64,000 nucleotides of DNA from Bradyrhizobium sp. G127 (lineage in GTDB: Bacteria; Pseudomonadota; Alphaproteobacteria; Rhizobiales; Xanthobacteraceae): assembly GCF_021502575.1 (NCBI RefSeq), contig NZ_JAKFGN010000001.1, positions 620,001 through 684,000 of the forward strand, in the 5' to 3' direction. The notes under the pieces are model-generated. The model saw only the letters and a program-made list of their open reading frames with translations. It was not told the origin of the DNA and did not search any database. The translations under genes were made by a program, and so were the position numbers. Shown here in pieces: positions 55,979 through 64,000 of this stretch (position 1 is the first letter of the stretch; each line of letters opens with the position of its first letter).

Positions 55979-56908
55979 TTAGGAGTGTGGAGGCGGCCGC
56001 TGCTTGCTGTCGTACAGCGCGTTGTGCGCCTCGCGCAATTTCACCATGACCTGCAAAGCCCGATTGGTCGGCGTCGAAATCCCGAGCGCCGCGCCCTTCC
56101 GCACCACATAGCCGTTCAGATAGTCGATCTCGGTCGGCTTGCCGCGCGCCAGATCCTGCGCGGTTGAGGAGTATTGTTGCGGCATGGTGCCGGCCAGCGC
56201 GAGCACGGTCTCATTGATGTCGGCGGGAATCGAAATGCCGAGCGCCCGCGCCACGGCGAGACATTCCGCGATCGCGCTTTCCATGATGCCGGTGACGCCC
56301 TCCACCTTGAGCAGAGGTCCGTAGGGAAGCTCCGCCACCGCCGACAGGGCGTTGTAGGCGCAGTTGGTGATGAGCTTGATCCACAGCTCGCCGATCACGT
56401 TGTCCGACACGGCGGTGGGAATTCCCGCATCGCTGAATTGCCGCGCGATCTCCGCGCTGTCGGGTGACGCGCCGATAATGAGATCGCCGCGCCCCTTGTG
56501 CCGCACATGCCCCGGACCGGCCATTTCCACCGCGACATAGACCGCGGCGGGGATCGCTGCCCGTCCGATGCTGGCCTGCAGCCGCTCGGCATTGTCGACG
56601 CCGTTCTGAAGACACAGCACCGCCGTCTCGCGCGCCAGAAAGGGAGTGATCGATTGCCCGGCGGATTCGGTGTCGGTCGATTTGACGCTGAACAGCACGA
56701 TGTCTGCGCCCGCAACGCCCGACGGCTCGTTGGTAGCCTGCACCGGAACGTTGCCGTGAAAGTTGCGGCTCTCCAGCACGAGGCCATGCTGCCGGATGGC
56801 GTGGACATGCTGCGGCCGCGCGATCAGGGTGACATCGTGGCCCGCCCGCGCCAGCATTGCGCCGATGTAGCTGCCGACGGCGCCGGCACCCATGACCGCG
56901 ATCTTCAT
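55979..56908 (-). CDS. panE: 2-dehydropantoate 2-reductase (ketopantoate reductase)
   Basis: This 309-residue NADPH-dependent reductase makes pantoate for coenzyme A synthesis. It has the nucleotide motif GAGAVGSYIGAML at the N-terminus. The catalytic Lys is in LWIKLITNCAYNAL and the Glu/Ser/Asn substrate site is in STAQDLARGKPTEIDYLNG. PanE-like paralogues with other 2-keto acid substrates exist, so strict pantoate activity is not certain. It is 27 bases downstream of the NhaD-type antiporter on the same strand. Confidence 0.93.
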   Translation of the reverse strand: MKIAVMGAGAVGSYIGAMLARAGHDVTLIARPQHVHAIRQHGLVLESRNFHGNVPVQATNEPSGVAGADIVLFSVKSTDTESAGQSITPFLARETAVLCLQNGVDNAERLQASIGRAAIPAAVYVAVEMAGPGHVRHKGRGDLIIGASPDSAEIARQFSDAGIPTAVSDNVIGELWIKLITNCAYNALSAVAELPYGPLLKVEGVTGIMESAIAECLAVARALGISIPADINETVLALAGTMPQQYSSTAQDLARGKPTEIDYLNGYVVRKGAALGISTPTNRALQVMVKLREAHNALYDSKQRPPPHS

Positions 56909-56935
56909 GGCGATGGACTCTCCGTTCGGCCCGGC

Positions 56936-58405
56936 TCAGAAAAACACGTATGTCGCCAGCACGAAGGTGGGAATCAGCACCAGCGCCGACCAGACCATGT
57001 AGCCGAAGAAGCTCGGCATCTTGACGCCGGCCTGCCGCGCGATGGCGTAGACCATGAAGTTCGGCGCGTTGCCGATATAGGTGTTGGCGCCCATGTAGAC
57101 CGCGCCAGACGAGATGGCCGCCAGCGTCGCAGCTTTCGCCACCATCAGCACCTGCGGATCGCCGCCCGCGAGCTGGAAGAACACCAGATAGGTCGGCGCG
57201 TTGTCGAGGAACGACGACAGGCCTCCGGCGAGCCAGAAATAGGCGGCGGCGTTGTTGCTGCCGTCCGCATTGGTGACAAGGCCGAGCAGGGCGGCGAACG
57301 GCCCCTGCGCGCCCGCCTGCAACATCGCCATCACCGGCACAATGCAGATGAAGATGCCGGCAAACAGAATGGCGACTTCCCTGATCGGTCCCCATGAAAA
57401 ACCGTTCGCTTCGCGGTCCTGCTTGCGCGTCATCGCCAGCGACCAGATCGTCACCAGCACGAAGATCACATCGCGCGCCAGATCCTGAAGCTGAAGCTCG
57501 GCACCCGCGACGGTGAATGCGATGCCGGGTTTCCACTGCGCGCTCATCAGGATGGCGGCGATGATGACGGCGATCAGCAGCAGGTTGATCTTGCCGTGCA
57601 GCCTGAGCGGCGAGTCGGGCGTCGGGTCTTTCGGATGGCCATGGATGCGGTCGAGGCGATGGCAGTAGAGATCGACCGCCATGAAGACCGCCAGCACGAT
57701 GCCGCCGACGAACAGGGTCTCCTGCCAGAGATGCACAGTGGTCCAGAAGAAATCGACGCCTTTCAGGAAGCCGATGAACAGCGGCGGATCGCCGAGCGGC
57801 GACAGCGCGCCACCGATATTGGCGACGAGAAATATAAAGAACACCACGACATGCGCGTTGTGGCGGCGGTCGTCGTTGGCGCGGATCAGCGGGCGGATCA
57901 GGATCATCGCAGCGCCGGTGGTGCCGACGATGCTGGCCATCACTGCGCCGACGGCGAGCAGCACGGTGTTGGTGAACATGCTGTCATGCATGTTGCCTTC
58001 GAGATAGATGCCGCCCGCGGTCACGAACAGCGCCAGCAACAGCAGGATGAAGGGCATGTATTCGAGGAACGCGGTGTGCGCGAGCGTCGCCGTGACCGTG
58101 TGGGCATCCGTCGTCAGCAACAGCGGGATGACCACCAGCGCGGCGAGGACCGCGGTGAACTTGGCATAGTGATGTTCCCAGACATGCGGATAGAACACCG
58201 GGCCCGTGGCGATGCACAGCAGGATGCCGACGAATGGCAGCGCCCACAGCACCGACAGCTTCGCGCCGTCCAGTCCTTCCGCGGCGAATGCGGGGGCGGG
58301 AAGAAGGAGAAACAAAAGACAAGCGAGGACATATTTCGCGGTCGCCCCGGCGAAGGCTGGGATCCGTACCCGCTGAATTCGGCTGAGGCATCGAAATAAC
58401 TGCAT
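56936..58405 (-). CDS. NhaD-type Na+/H+ antiporter (CitMHS/ArsB-like permease)
   Basis: This 489-residue inner-membrane antiporter has about 11-12 helices and the repeated motif pair NAPTYLVFF and GNAPNFMVYAIA typical of NhaD and related ion-transporter permeases. NIGGALSPLGDPPLF is the matching motif in the first half. Likely role: sodium/lithium efflux coupled to proton entry. The first 24 residues are odd: RIPAFAGATA is a peptide typically encoded by a dispersed repeat, and the coding DNA overlaps that repeat (58341-58480). No in-frame start after the repeat precedes the first hydrophobic segment, so ATG 58405 is kept. Confidence 0.88.
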   Translation of the reverse strand: MQLFRCLSRIQRVRIPAFAGATAKYVLACLLFLLLPAPAFAAEGLDGAKLSVLWALPFVGILLCIATGPVFYPHVWEHHYAKFTAVLAALVVIPLLLTTDAHTVTATLAHTAFLEYMPFILLLLALFVTAGGIYLEGNMHDSMFTNTVLLAVGAVMASIVGTTGAAMILIRPLIRANDDRRHNAHVVVFFIFLVANIGGALSPLGDPPLFIGFLKGVDFFWTTVHLWQETLFVGGIVLAVFMAVDLYCHRLDRIHGHPKDPTPDSPLRLHGKINLLLIAVIIAAILMSAQWKPGIAFTVAGAELQLQDLARDVIFVLVTIWSLAMTRKQDREANGFSWGPIREVAILFAGIFICIVPVMAMLQAGAQGPFAALLGLVTNADGSNNAAAYFWLAGGLSSFLDNAPTYLVFFQLAGGDPQVLMVAKAATLAAISSGAVYMGANTYIGNAPNFMVYAIARQAGVKMPSFFGYMVWSALVLIPTFVLATYVFF

Positions 58406-58480
58406 TCTATCCGCATTCCGTTGTTATGGATTCCGGCCTGCGTTCGCTACGCTCATCTGCCCGGAACGACCGAATAACTG
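58341..58480. repeat. Dispersed repeat overlapping the antiporter 5' end
   Basis: GTCGCCCCGGCGAAGGCTGG at 58341-58360 and the later GGATTCCGGCC...CCCGGAACGAC around 58430-58470 match the wording of common Bradyrhizobium-type intergenic repeats (CCCGGCGAAGGC and CCCCGGAATGAC families). The left half lies inside the antiporter reading frame, where it encodes RIPAFAGATA. Copies elsewhere were not checked. Confidence 0.65.
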
Positions 58481-58505
58481 TCTGCCCGCAGGAGGAGTGC
58501 CGGCA

Positions 58506-59069
58506 TCAGCCCTTTAGAAACTCGCCCGCCTTGTAGAGCGCGCGGAACGGAATGCCGGCTTCGGTGAACGCTTCCGTCGCGCCCTCGTCGCGGTCGACCA
58601 TGGTGAACACCAGCACGACCTCGCCGCCGGCATCCTTCACCGCATCGACCGCCTTGATTGCCGAGCCGCCGGTGGTAGTGACGTCTTCGACGATGACGAT
58701 GCGCTTGCCCGCGAGGCTTTCGCCCTTGGCGAGGCCTTCGACCGCAAGCCGCGCGCCGTGTTCCTTCGGCTTCTTGCGCACGAAGAACGCCGCGATCGGA
58801 TGGCCTTTCAGCCAAGACAGTTGGGCGATCGCGCCTGCGATCGGCACCGCGCCCATCTCGAGACCGCCGATGTAATCGACCTTGTCGTCCTTCAGCGCAT
58901 CGAGCGACAGCTCCGCCAGCAGCGCCGCGCCTTCGGGGTCGAGCATGGTGGGCTTGAGGTTGAAATAGAAATCGCTCTTGCGGCCGGAGGCCAGCGTGAT
59001 TTCGCCGCGCCCGAACGAGCGTTTGCGGATGATGTCGGCAAGGCGAGCGCGGGAAGCTGATTTGGACAC
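58506..59069 (-). CDS. pyrE: Orotate phosphoribosyltransferase
   Basis: This 187-residue enzyme joins orotate to PRPP to form OMP in pyrimidine synthesis. It has the PRPP-binding loop [14 protein letters not shown] and the [10 protein letters not shown] segment near residue 28. [10 protein letters not shown] is the flexible catalytic loop. GTG at 59069 gives the usual family length; the frame is open to 59126. Divergent from the GST gene. Confidence 0.97.
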   Translation of the reverse strand: MSKSASRARLADIIRKRSFGRGEITLASGRKSDFYFNLKPTMLDPEGAALLAELSLDALKDDKVDYIGGLEMGAVPIAGAIAQLSWLKGHPIAAFFVRKKPKEHGARLAVEGLAKGESLAGKRIVIVEDVTTTGGSAIKAVDAVKDAGGEVVLVFTMVDRDEGATEAFTEAGIPFRALYKAGEFLKG

Positions 59070-59178
59070 GGTGATCTCTTCAGGCTGCGGGGAATTGCGG
59101 AAATTTATCCTCTGCGACGTGGACATTCCACGGCGGATCGCTCACCGTCAACAGCGCAAGAGCAATAAAGGGGAGCAA

Positions 59179-59805
59179 ATGACCATCGATCTCTACACCT
59201 GGAATACGCCCAATGGCCGCAAGATCAGCGTCGCGCTGGAGGAAATGGGACTGCCCTACAAGGTGCATCCTATCAACATTTCGAAGGACGAGCAGTTCGC
59301 GCCGGATTTCCTGAAGATCAGTCCCAACAACAAAATTCCTGCCATCATCGATCCCGATGGGCCGGGCGGCAAGCCGGTCAGTATTTTCGAATCCGGCGCG
59401 ATTCTTTTGTATCTCGGCGAGAAGACCGGCAAGTTCCTGCCGAAAGATCTCGGCGAGCGGATTCCGGTGCTGGAATGGCTGATGTGGCAGATGGGCGGCT
59501 TTGGCCCGATGCCGGGTCAGGTCCACCACTTCATCGCGCTGGAGAATGAGCAGGACCGCCGCTACGGCCTCGAACGGTTTTCAAAGGAAACGCGCCGGCT
59601 CTACGGCGTGCTCGACGCGCGTCTTGCGGAGCATGAATTCGTCGCGGATAAAATTTCAATCGCCGACTTTGCCATTCTCGGCTGGGCCTGGCGGCACGAG
59701 CGCCACAAGGTGCCGCTCAGCGATTTTCCCAGCGTCGAGCGCTGGTACAAGACGATGATGGTGCGGCCCGGCGTGAAGCGCGGGTTTGAGGTGAGCTTGG
59801 GTTAG
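59179..59805 (+). CDS. Nu-class glutathione S-transferase (YfcG/YghU-like)
   Basis: This 208-residue GST-fold protein has a thioredoxin-like N-terminal domain beginning LYTWNTPNGRKISVALEE. The TPNG motif marks the Nu class, whose members are disulfide reductases using bound glutathione. The cis-Pro element is NNKIPAI, then ESGAILLYL. The helical C-terminal domain contains ISIADFAILGW. Start at ATG 59179 follows AAAGGGGAG, which decides it over a longer frame from 58978 that overlaps pyrE. Monocistronic. Confidence 0.93.
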   Translation: MTIDLYTWNTPNGRKISVALEEMGLPYKVHPINISKDEQFAPDFLKISPNNKIPAIIDPDGPGGKPVSIFESGAILLYLGEKTGKFLPKDLGERIPVLEWLMWQMGGFGPMPGQVHHFIALENEQDRRYGLERFSKETRRLYGVLDARLAEHEFVADKISIADFAILGWAWRHERHKVPLSDFPSVERWYKTMMVRPGVKRGFEVSLG

Positions 59806-59887
59806 CTTCGCGACTTGTTCAGTTTGCCGTAAGCCGCGGATGCAATTTCGCGGGGACGACATTGCAAATGATGCGAGGACAGAGGCT

Positions 59888-62800
59888 CTAATGCGCCTCA
59901 TCCCAATTGTTCGCGGCGCGGGCATCGACATGCAGCGGCACCGTCATGTCCACCGCGGGAAACGGCGCGTCCTGCATCACCTTCTGTACCACGGGCAGCG
60001 TTTTCTCCACCTCGTCGTCCGGCACCTCGAAGATCAGTTCGTCGTGCACCTGCAACAGCATCTGCGCCGACAGCTTCTTCACTGCCAGCTCGTCTTCCAT
60101 CCGGATCATGGCGCGGCGGATGATGTCGGCGGCGGTGCCTTGCAGCCGCGCGTTGATCGCGGCGCGCTCGTTGAAGGCGCGGATCGACGGGTTCGAGGCC
60201 TTGATGTCCGGATAGTGGCATTTCCGGCCGAACAGTGTTTCGACATAGCCGTACTCGCGGCAGAAATCACGCGTTGAATCCATGTAGGCGCGAATGCCGG
60301 GAAAACGCTCGAAATACTTCTTGATATAGGCGCCGGCTTCCTCGCGCGGAATGCCGAGCTGGTTGGCGAGGCCGAACGCCGAGATGCCGTAGATGATGCC
60401 GAAGTTGATGGCCTTGGCGCGGCGGCGCACCTCGCCCGGCATGTCCTTGATCGGTACGCCGAACATTTCTGACGCCGTCATGGCGTGGATGTCGAGGCCG
60501 TCCTTGAACGCCTGCTTCAATGACGGAATGTCGGCGATCTCGGCGAGCAGCCGCAATTCGATCTGCGAATAATCTGCCGACACCAGTTTGTGGCCGGGCT
60601 TGGCGATGAAGGCCTTGCGGATCTTGCGGCCTTCCTCGTTGCGTACCGGAATATTCTGCAGGTTCGGCTCGTTCGACGACAGCCGGCCGGTGGTGGTCGA
60701 GGCCAGCGCGTAGGTGGTATGAACGCGTCCGGTCTGCGGATGAATGTAGGTCGGCAGCGCATCGGTGTAGGTCGATTTCAATTTCGACACCTGACGCCAG
60801 TCGAGAATCTTGCGCGGAAAGGCGTGTCCTTCCTCGGCGAGGTCTTCGAGGATCGAGGCCGACGTCGACCACGCGCCGGTCTTGGTCTTGCTGCCGCCGG
60901 GCAGGCCCATCTTGCCGAACATGATGTCGCCGAGCTGCTTCGGGCTGCCGGGATTGACCGGCTCGCCGGCCATCTCGCGGATTTCGGCCTCGACGCGCGC
61001 GGCGGTCTGCGCGAATTCGCCGGACAGCCGCGACAGCACCTGACGATCGATCATGATGCCGCGCCGTTCCATGCGCGCCAGCACGCCGACCATCGGCCGC
61101 TCCAGCGTCTCGTAGACCGTGTTCATGCGCTCAGACACGAGGCGTGGCTTCAGCGCGCTCCATAGCCGCAGCGTGACGTCGGCGTCTTCCGCCGCGTATT
61201 CCGTCGCCTTCTCGATCGAGACCTGATCGAAGCAGACCTGGTTCTTGCCGGTGCCCGCGACCTCGCTGTAGCTGATCGGCTTGTGGCCCAGCCACTTCTC
61301 GGACAGCGAGTCCATGCCGTGCGAGCCGCGTCCGGCATCGAGCACGTAGGAGATCAGCATGGTGTCGTCGATGCAGCGCATCTCGATGCCGTGCTGCGCG
61401 AACAGCAGCGCGTCGAATTTCAGGTTCTGGCCGATCTTGAGCACGCTGGCATCTTCAAGCAGAGGCTTGAGCGCGGCGAGCGCTTTCCGTGCATCGAGCT
61501 GATCCGGGGCCGCGCCGCCCGCGAACAGGCCCGAGCCGTCGCCACCCTGCTTGTGGATCAGCGGCACGTAGCAGGCCCGATCCGGCGGCAGCGCCAGCGA
61601 GAAGCCGCACATCTCCGCCTGCATCGGATCGAGGCTGGTGGTCTCGGTGTCGATGGCGAGATAGCCGATGTCCTGCGCGCGCGCGATCCATGCGTTGAGC
61701 TGATCCAGCGTGCGGACGGTTTCGTATGTACTGCGGTCGATTTTCGTGGCGCGCGCAGTTTCGATGCGCGAGGCGGCGAGGGCCTGAGTTGTGAGAGTGG
61801 CAGCCGCGGGCTTCCTTTCTTTTGCGTCAGCCGCAAACATATCAGGCGCAGACAGCGTTCCCTTGGCATGGGCATCCGGTTCGCCGCCGAGCGGCGGGGT
61901 CTCGGGCGAATCCGCGGCCACAGCGGGCGGCGCGAACGCGCTCTTTATACCAACGTCGGCTTCGACATCCGATGGATCGATCTGCGAATACTCCGCCACG
62001 CGCCGCGTCAGCGTGGAGAACTCCATCGCCTTCAGGAACGAGATCAGCTTGCGGGCGTCGGGTTCGTGCACGGCCAGCTCATCGAGCGGCACGTCGAGCG
62101 GCACATTGGCGTCGAGCTGCACCAGACGCTTCGAAATGCGCGCCTTCTCGGCGTGCTCGATCAGCGATTCGCGCCGCTTCGGCTGCTTGATTTCGCCCGC
62201 GCGCGTGAGCAGCGTTTCGAGGTCGCCGTATTCGGCAATCAGTTGCGCTGCGGTCTTGATGCCGATGCCGGGCACGCCGGGGACGTTGTCGACCGAGTCG
62301 CCCGCCAGCGCCTGAACCTCGACAACCTTCTCCGGCGGCACGCCGAATTTCTCGATCACCTCGGGAATGCCGATGCGCTTGTCCTTCATGGTGTCGTACA
62401 TCGACACGCAGTCGGTCACGAGCTGCATCAGGTCTTTGTCGGAGGACACGATAGTCGCCGTCGCGCCGCGCTCGCAGGCTTCGCGCACATACGTGGCGAT
62501 CAGGTCATCGGCCTCGTAGCCGATTTGTTCGAGGCACGGCAGGTCGAACGCGCGCACCGCCTCGCGGATCAGCGCGAATTGCGGAATGAGGTCGTCCGGC
62601 GCGGGCGGGCGGTGCGCTTTGTATTCGGCGTAGAACTCGTTGCGGAAGGTCTTTTCGGACTTGTCGAAGATGATGGCGAGATGCGTCGGCCTGTTCTCGG
62701 GCGGCATGTCGCGCATCAGTTTCCACAGCATGTTGCAGAAGCCGAGCACGGCATTGACCTGCAGGCCGTCGGACTTGCGGTTCAGCGGCGGCAGCGCGTG

Positions 62801-62956
62801 ATAGGCGCGGAAGATGTAGCCGGAACCGTCCACCAGAAAGATGTGATCGCCCGAGGCGGGGACTTTCGCGGCAACCGGTTTGGCGGCGGGTTTCGCGGCA
62901 GGCTTGTCAGCTTGGGCGGCGGATGATTTCGCGGGGGATGCGGGCTTTTTCGGCAT
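59888..62956 (-). CDS. polA: DNA polymerase I
   Basis: This 1022-residue repair/replication polymerase is built of an N-terminal 5'-3' exonuclease (about 30-330), a proofreading 3'-5' exonuclease (about 415-610) with DTETTSLDP near 434, and a polymerase domain (about 640-1022). Polymerase motifs are A DYSQIELRLLAEI near 795, B RRAKAINFGIIYG and C QVHDELIFEVP near 973. The exonuclease Asp-Glu pair is intact, so proofreading is expected. It is about 90 residues longer than the E. coli enzyme. The Ala/Lys/Pro-rich start (KKPASPAKSSAAQ) and a loosely conserved insert at about 345-410 account for this. Confidence 0.98.
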   Translation of the reverse strand: MPKKPASPAKSSAAQADKPAAKPAAKPVAAKVPASGDHIFLVDGSGYIFRAYHALPPLNRKSDGLQVNAVLGFCNMLWKLMRDMPPENRPTHLAIIFDKSEKTFRNEFYAEYKAHRPPAPDDLIPQFALIREAVRAFDLPCLEQIGYEADDLIATYVREACERGATATIVSSDKDLMQLVTDCVSMYDTMKDKRIGIPEVIEKFGVPPEKVVEVQALAGDSVDNVPGVPGIGIKTAAQLIAEYGDLETLLTRAGEIKQPKRRESLIEHAEKARISKRLVQLDANVPLDVPLDELAVHEPDARKLISFLKAMEFSTLTRRVAEYSQIDPSDVEADVGIKSAFAPPAVAADSPETPPLGGEPDAHAKGTLSAPDMFAADAKERKPAAATLTTQALAASRIETARATKIDRSTYETVRTLDQLNAWIARAQDIGYLAIDTETTSLDPMQAEMCGFSLALPPDRACYVPLIHKQGGDGSGLFAGGAAPDQLDARKALAALKPLLEDASVLKIGQNLKFDALLFAQHGIEMRCIDDTMLISYVLDAGRGSHGMDSLSEKWLGHKPISYSEVAGTGKNQVCFDQVSIEKATEYAAEDADVTLRLWSALKPRLVSERMNTVYETLERPMVGVLARMERRGIMIDRQVLSRLSGEFAQTAARVEAEIREMAGEPVNPGSPKQLGDIMFGKMGLPGGSKTKTGAWSTSASILEDLAEEGHAFPRKILDWRQVSKLKSTYTDALPTYIHPQTGRVHTTYALASTTTGRLSSNEPNLQNIPVRNEEGRKIRKAFIAKPGHKLVSADYSQIELRLLAEIADIPSLKQAFKDGLDIHAMTASEMFGVPIKDMPGEVRRRAKAINFGIIYGISAFGLANQLGIPREEAGAYIKKYFERFPGIRAYMDSTRDFCREYGYVETLFGRKCHYPDIKASNPSIRAFNERAAINARLQGTAADIIRRAMIRMEDELAVKKLSAQMLLQVHDELIFEVPDDEVEKTLPVVQKVMQDAPFPAVDMTVPLHVDARAANNWDEAH

Positions 62957-63025
62957 GGCGGCAACTTAAGGATTTTGGCCGCGATTAACACCCCCGAGCG
63001 ACAAGGTTGCACATCAGAATTCGTC

Positions 63026-63143
63026 ATGGCCGGGCATAGCCCGTCGAAAGACGGGCGTGAACGCCCTTGTGACCCGGCCATCCATTCGCAATTTTAAGGA
63101 TAAGGACGACAAGGAGATGGATCACCGGGGCAAGCCCGGTGAT
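63026..63143. repeat. Dispersed palindromic repeat upstream of polA
   Basis: ATGGCCGGG (63026-63034) pairs with CCCGGCCAT (63073-63081), and ATCACCGGG (63121-63129) pairs with CCCGGTGAT (63135-63143). This is the typical wording of GGCCGGGCATAGCC-type intergenic repeats in Bradyrhizobium-like genomes. Lies between polA and the acyltransferase gene. Confidence 0.65.
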
Positions 63144-63174
63144 GACGATCCCTATGTGATGGGAAAGCTGTGCC

Positions 63175-64000
63175 TTACTCCGCCGCCTGCAACGCCGAGC
63201 GCGGCCGCTTCGGCGCGATCCAGAACATCGCGGGCCGCTCGAACAGGAAGTTCAGTCCGACCCGTTTGGCCCCCCACCAGATCGCCAGCGCGCCGAGCAC
63301 GCCCGCCGTGGTGACGATCAATGCGACAAGCCCGATGTCGGGAACGATGCCGGTCTTGAGCAGGACCACGCGCGTGATCACCATTGGCAGGAAGAAGGCG
63401 AGATAGATCACGATGGAGTGCTCGCCGCAGGTGCGCAGGAAGCCGAGCCAGTTCATGCGGGCCAGCAACGTGCCCGTAATGATGATGGCGCAAGCTCCGG
63501 CGAATCCCAGCGCCAGCGAAAGGCCCGGCCGCTCGGCAAAGCCCGCGAACACCAGCACGCCGTTGGCCACGGCCCATGCCGCCAGACCGATCAGGGCGCC
63601 GCCCGGATGGGCGCGGGCGCGTTCGGCCAGCACAAAAATGTAATTCGCAAACAGGTAGCCGGAATAGAAGTAGACGAAGCGCGCGGCGAATTCGTCGATC
63701 ACGGTCCAGCCGGTGGAGACATGCGCCATTTCAAGCGCTGCGGCCGCGATCCAGATCACGGGCGCCGGCACCCGCCGCGCCGCCTTCGTCACCACGAAGA
63801 AGATCGGCAGCAGGTAGATGAACCACAGCGTGCCGAACGGCTCGATGAAAGATTGCAGATACATGACGCCGACATGCGCCCAGCCCTGCTCGGCGGCGAA
63901 GGCGGGTGCCTTGAAGCCGAACTGGATGGTGACCCACAGGACATAAAAGTAAGCGAAATGGACCACCTTGCGGTCCAGGTAGGTGCGCCAGTCGCGGTCA
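63175..64000 (-). CDS. Acyltransferase-3-family membrane protein (5' end cut by window)
   Basis: The visible 275 residues contain about eight hydrophobic segments (such as FAYFYVLWVTIQF, FIEPFGTLWFIYLLPIFFVV, IWIAAAALEMAHVS and GALAIWWGAKRVGLNFLF). These match the integral-membrane O-acyltransferase group that modifies exported polysaccharides or lipids (OpgC/AT3-like). The frame is open to the window edge, so the N-terminus, which would hold the catalytic His, is missing. An ATG-like codon at 63966 is internal, not the start. The acceptor is unknown. Confidence 0.8.
   Translation of the reverse strand, partial: DRDWRTYLDRKVVHFAYFYVLWVTIQFGFKAPAFAAEQGWAHVGVMYLQSFIEPFGTLWFIYLLPIFFVVTKAARRVPAPVIWIAAAALEMAHVSTGWTVIDEFAARFVYFYSGYLFANYIFVLAERARAHPGGALIGLAAWAVANGVLVFAGFAERPGLSLALGFAGACAIIITGTLLARMNWLGFLRTCGEHSIVIYLAFFLPMVITRVVLLKTGIVPDIGLVALIVTTAGVLGALAIWWGAKRVGLNFLFERPAMFWIAPKRPRSALQAAE

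Overview
The window looks like chromosomal DNA of an alphaproteobacterium of the Bradyrhizobium/Rhodopseudomonas/Afipia group (Nitrobacteraceae). Three things point there: high G+C with many GTG starts; the Rhizobiales gene block pckA - hugZ-like gene - chvI - chvG - short hprK - EIIA-Man - NPr; and several families of dispersed palindromic repeats typical of this group. The organism itself is an inference from family resemblance, not from a database search.

Bases 1-5742 differ from the rest: visibly lower G+C, large gene-poor gaps and accessory genes. These are an FNR-type regulator with an iron-sulfur cysteine pattern, a GDCCVxC cysteine protein, a zinc alcohol dehydrogenase, a methionine-rich exported protein and a cyclopropane fatty acid synthase. 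The segment ends at 5694-5742 in the 3' part of a tRNA-Arg(CCU) gene with no 5' half, which marks the far end of a genomic island.

Bases 5.8-14.7 kb hold an outer-membrane barrel protein, a Bug-type solute-binding protein and a probable nickel-uptake pair. The pair is a TonB-dependent receptor plus a NicO-type permease, preceded by an exact match to the NikR operator GTATGA-N16-TCATAC. A patatin-like lipase and an FMN-binding glutamate-synthase-like protein follow. Bases 14.7-22.8 kb hold a two-barrel OprB-type porin, a small exported protein, and a locus with a creatininase-family hydrolase divergent from an ABC importer, a D-2-hydroxyacid dehydrogenase and a tandem AprI/Inh-type protein.

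Bases 22.9-38.8 kb are mostly housekeeping and transport: radC, map, sfsA, an MscS channel, a K+/H+ antiporter, a FecCD-type importer with a divergent binding protein, modABC (ModC without its Mop domain), mepA, and a PAS-GGDEF-EAL protein. After a repeat-rich gap (39.0-39.95 kb) come a lipase-like hydrolase, lepA and a GT39-type glycosyltransferase.

Bases 45.0-51.9 kb carry the nitrogen-type PTS/HprK branch (NPr, EIIA-Man, HprK), the ChvG/ChvI envelope-stress two-component system and pckA, linking carbon/energy status to gluconeogenesis. The remainder holds a possible periplasmic 2H phosphoesterase, a thioesterase, an OsmC protein, a DUF2865 protein, panE-like reductase, an NhaD-type antiporter whose N-terminus derives from a repeat, pyrE, a Nu-type GST, polA and an acyltransferase cut by the window end. 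No CRISPR array, rRNA operon, intact tRNA or insertion sequence was seen.
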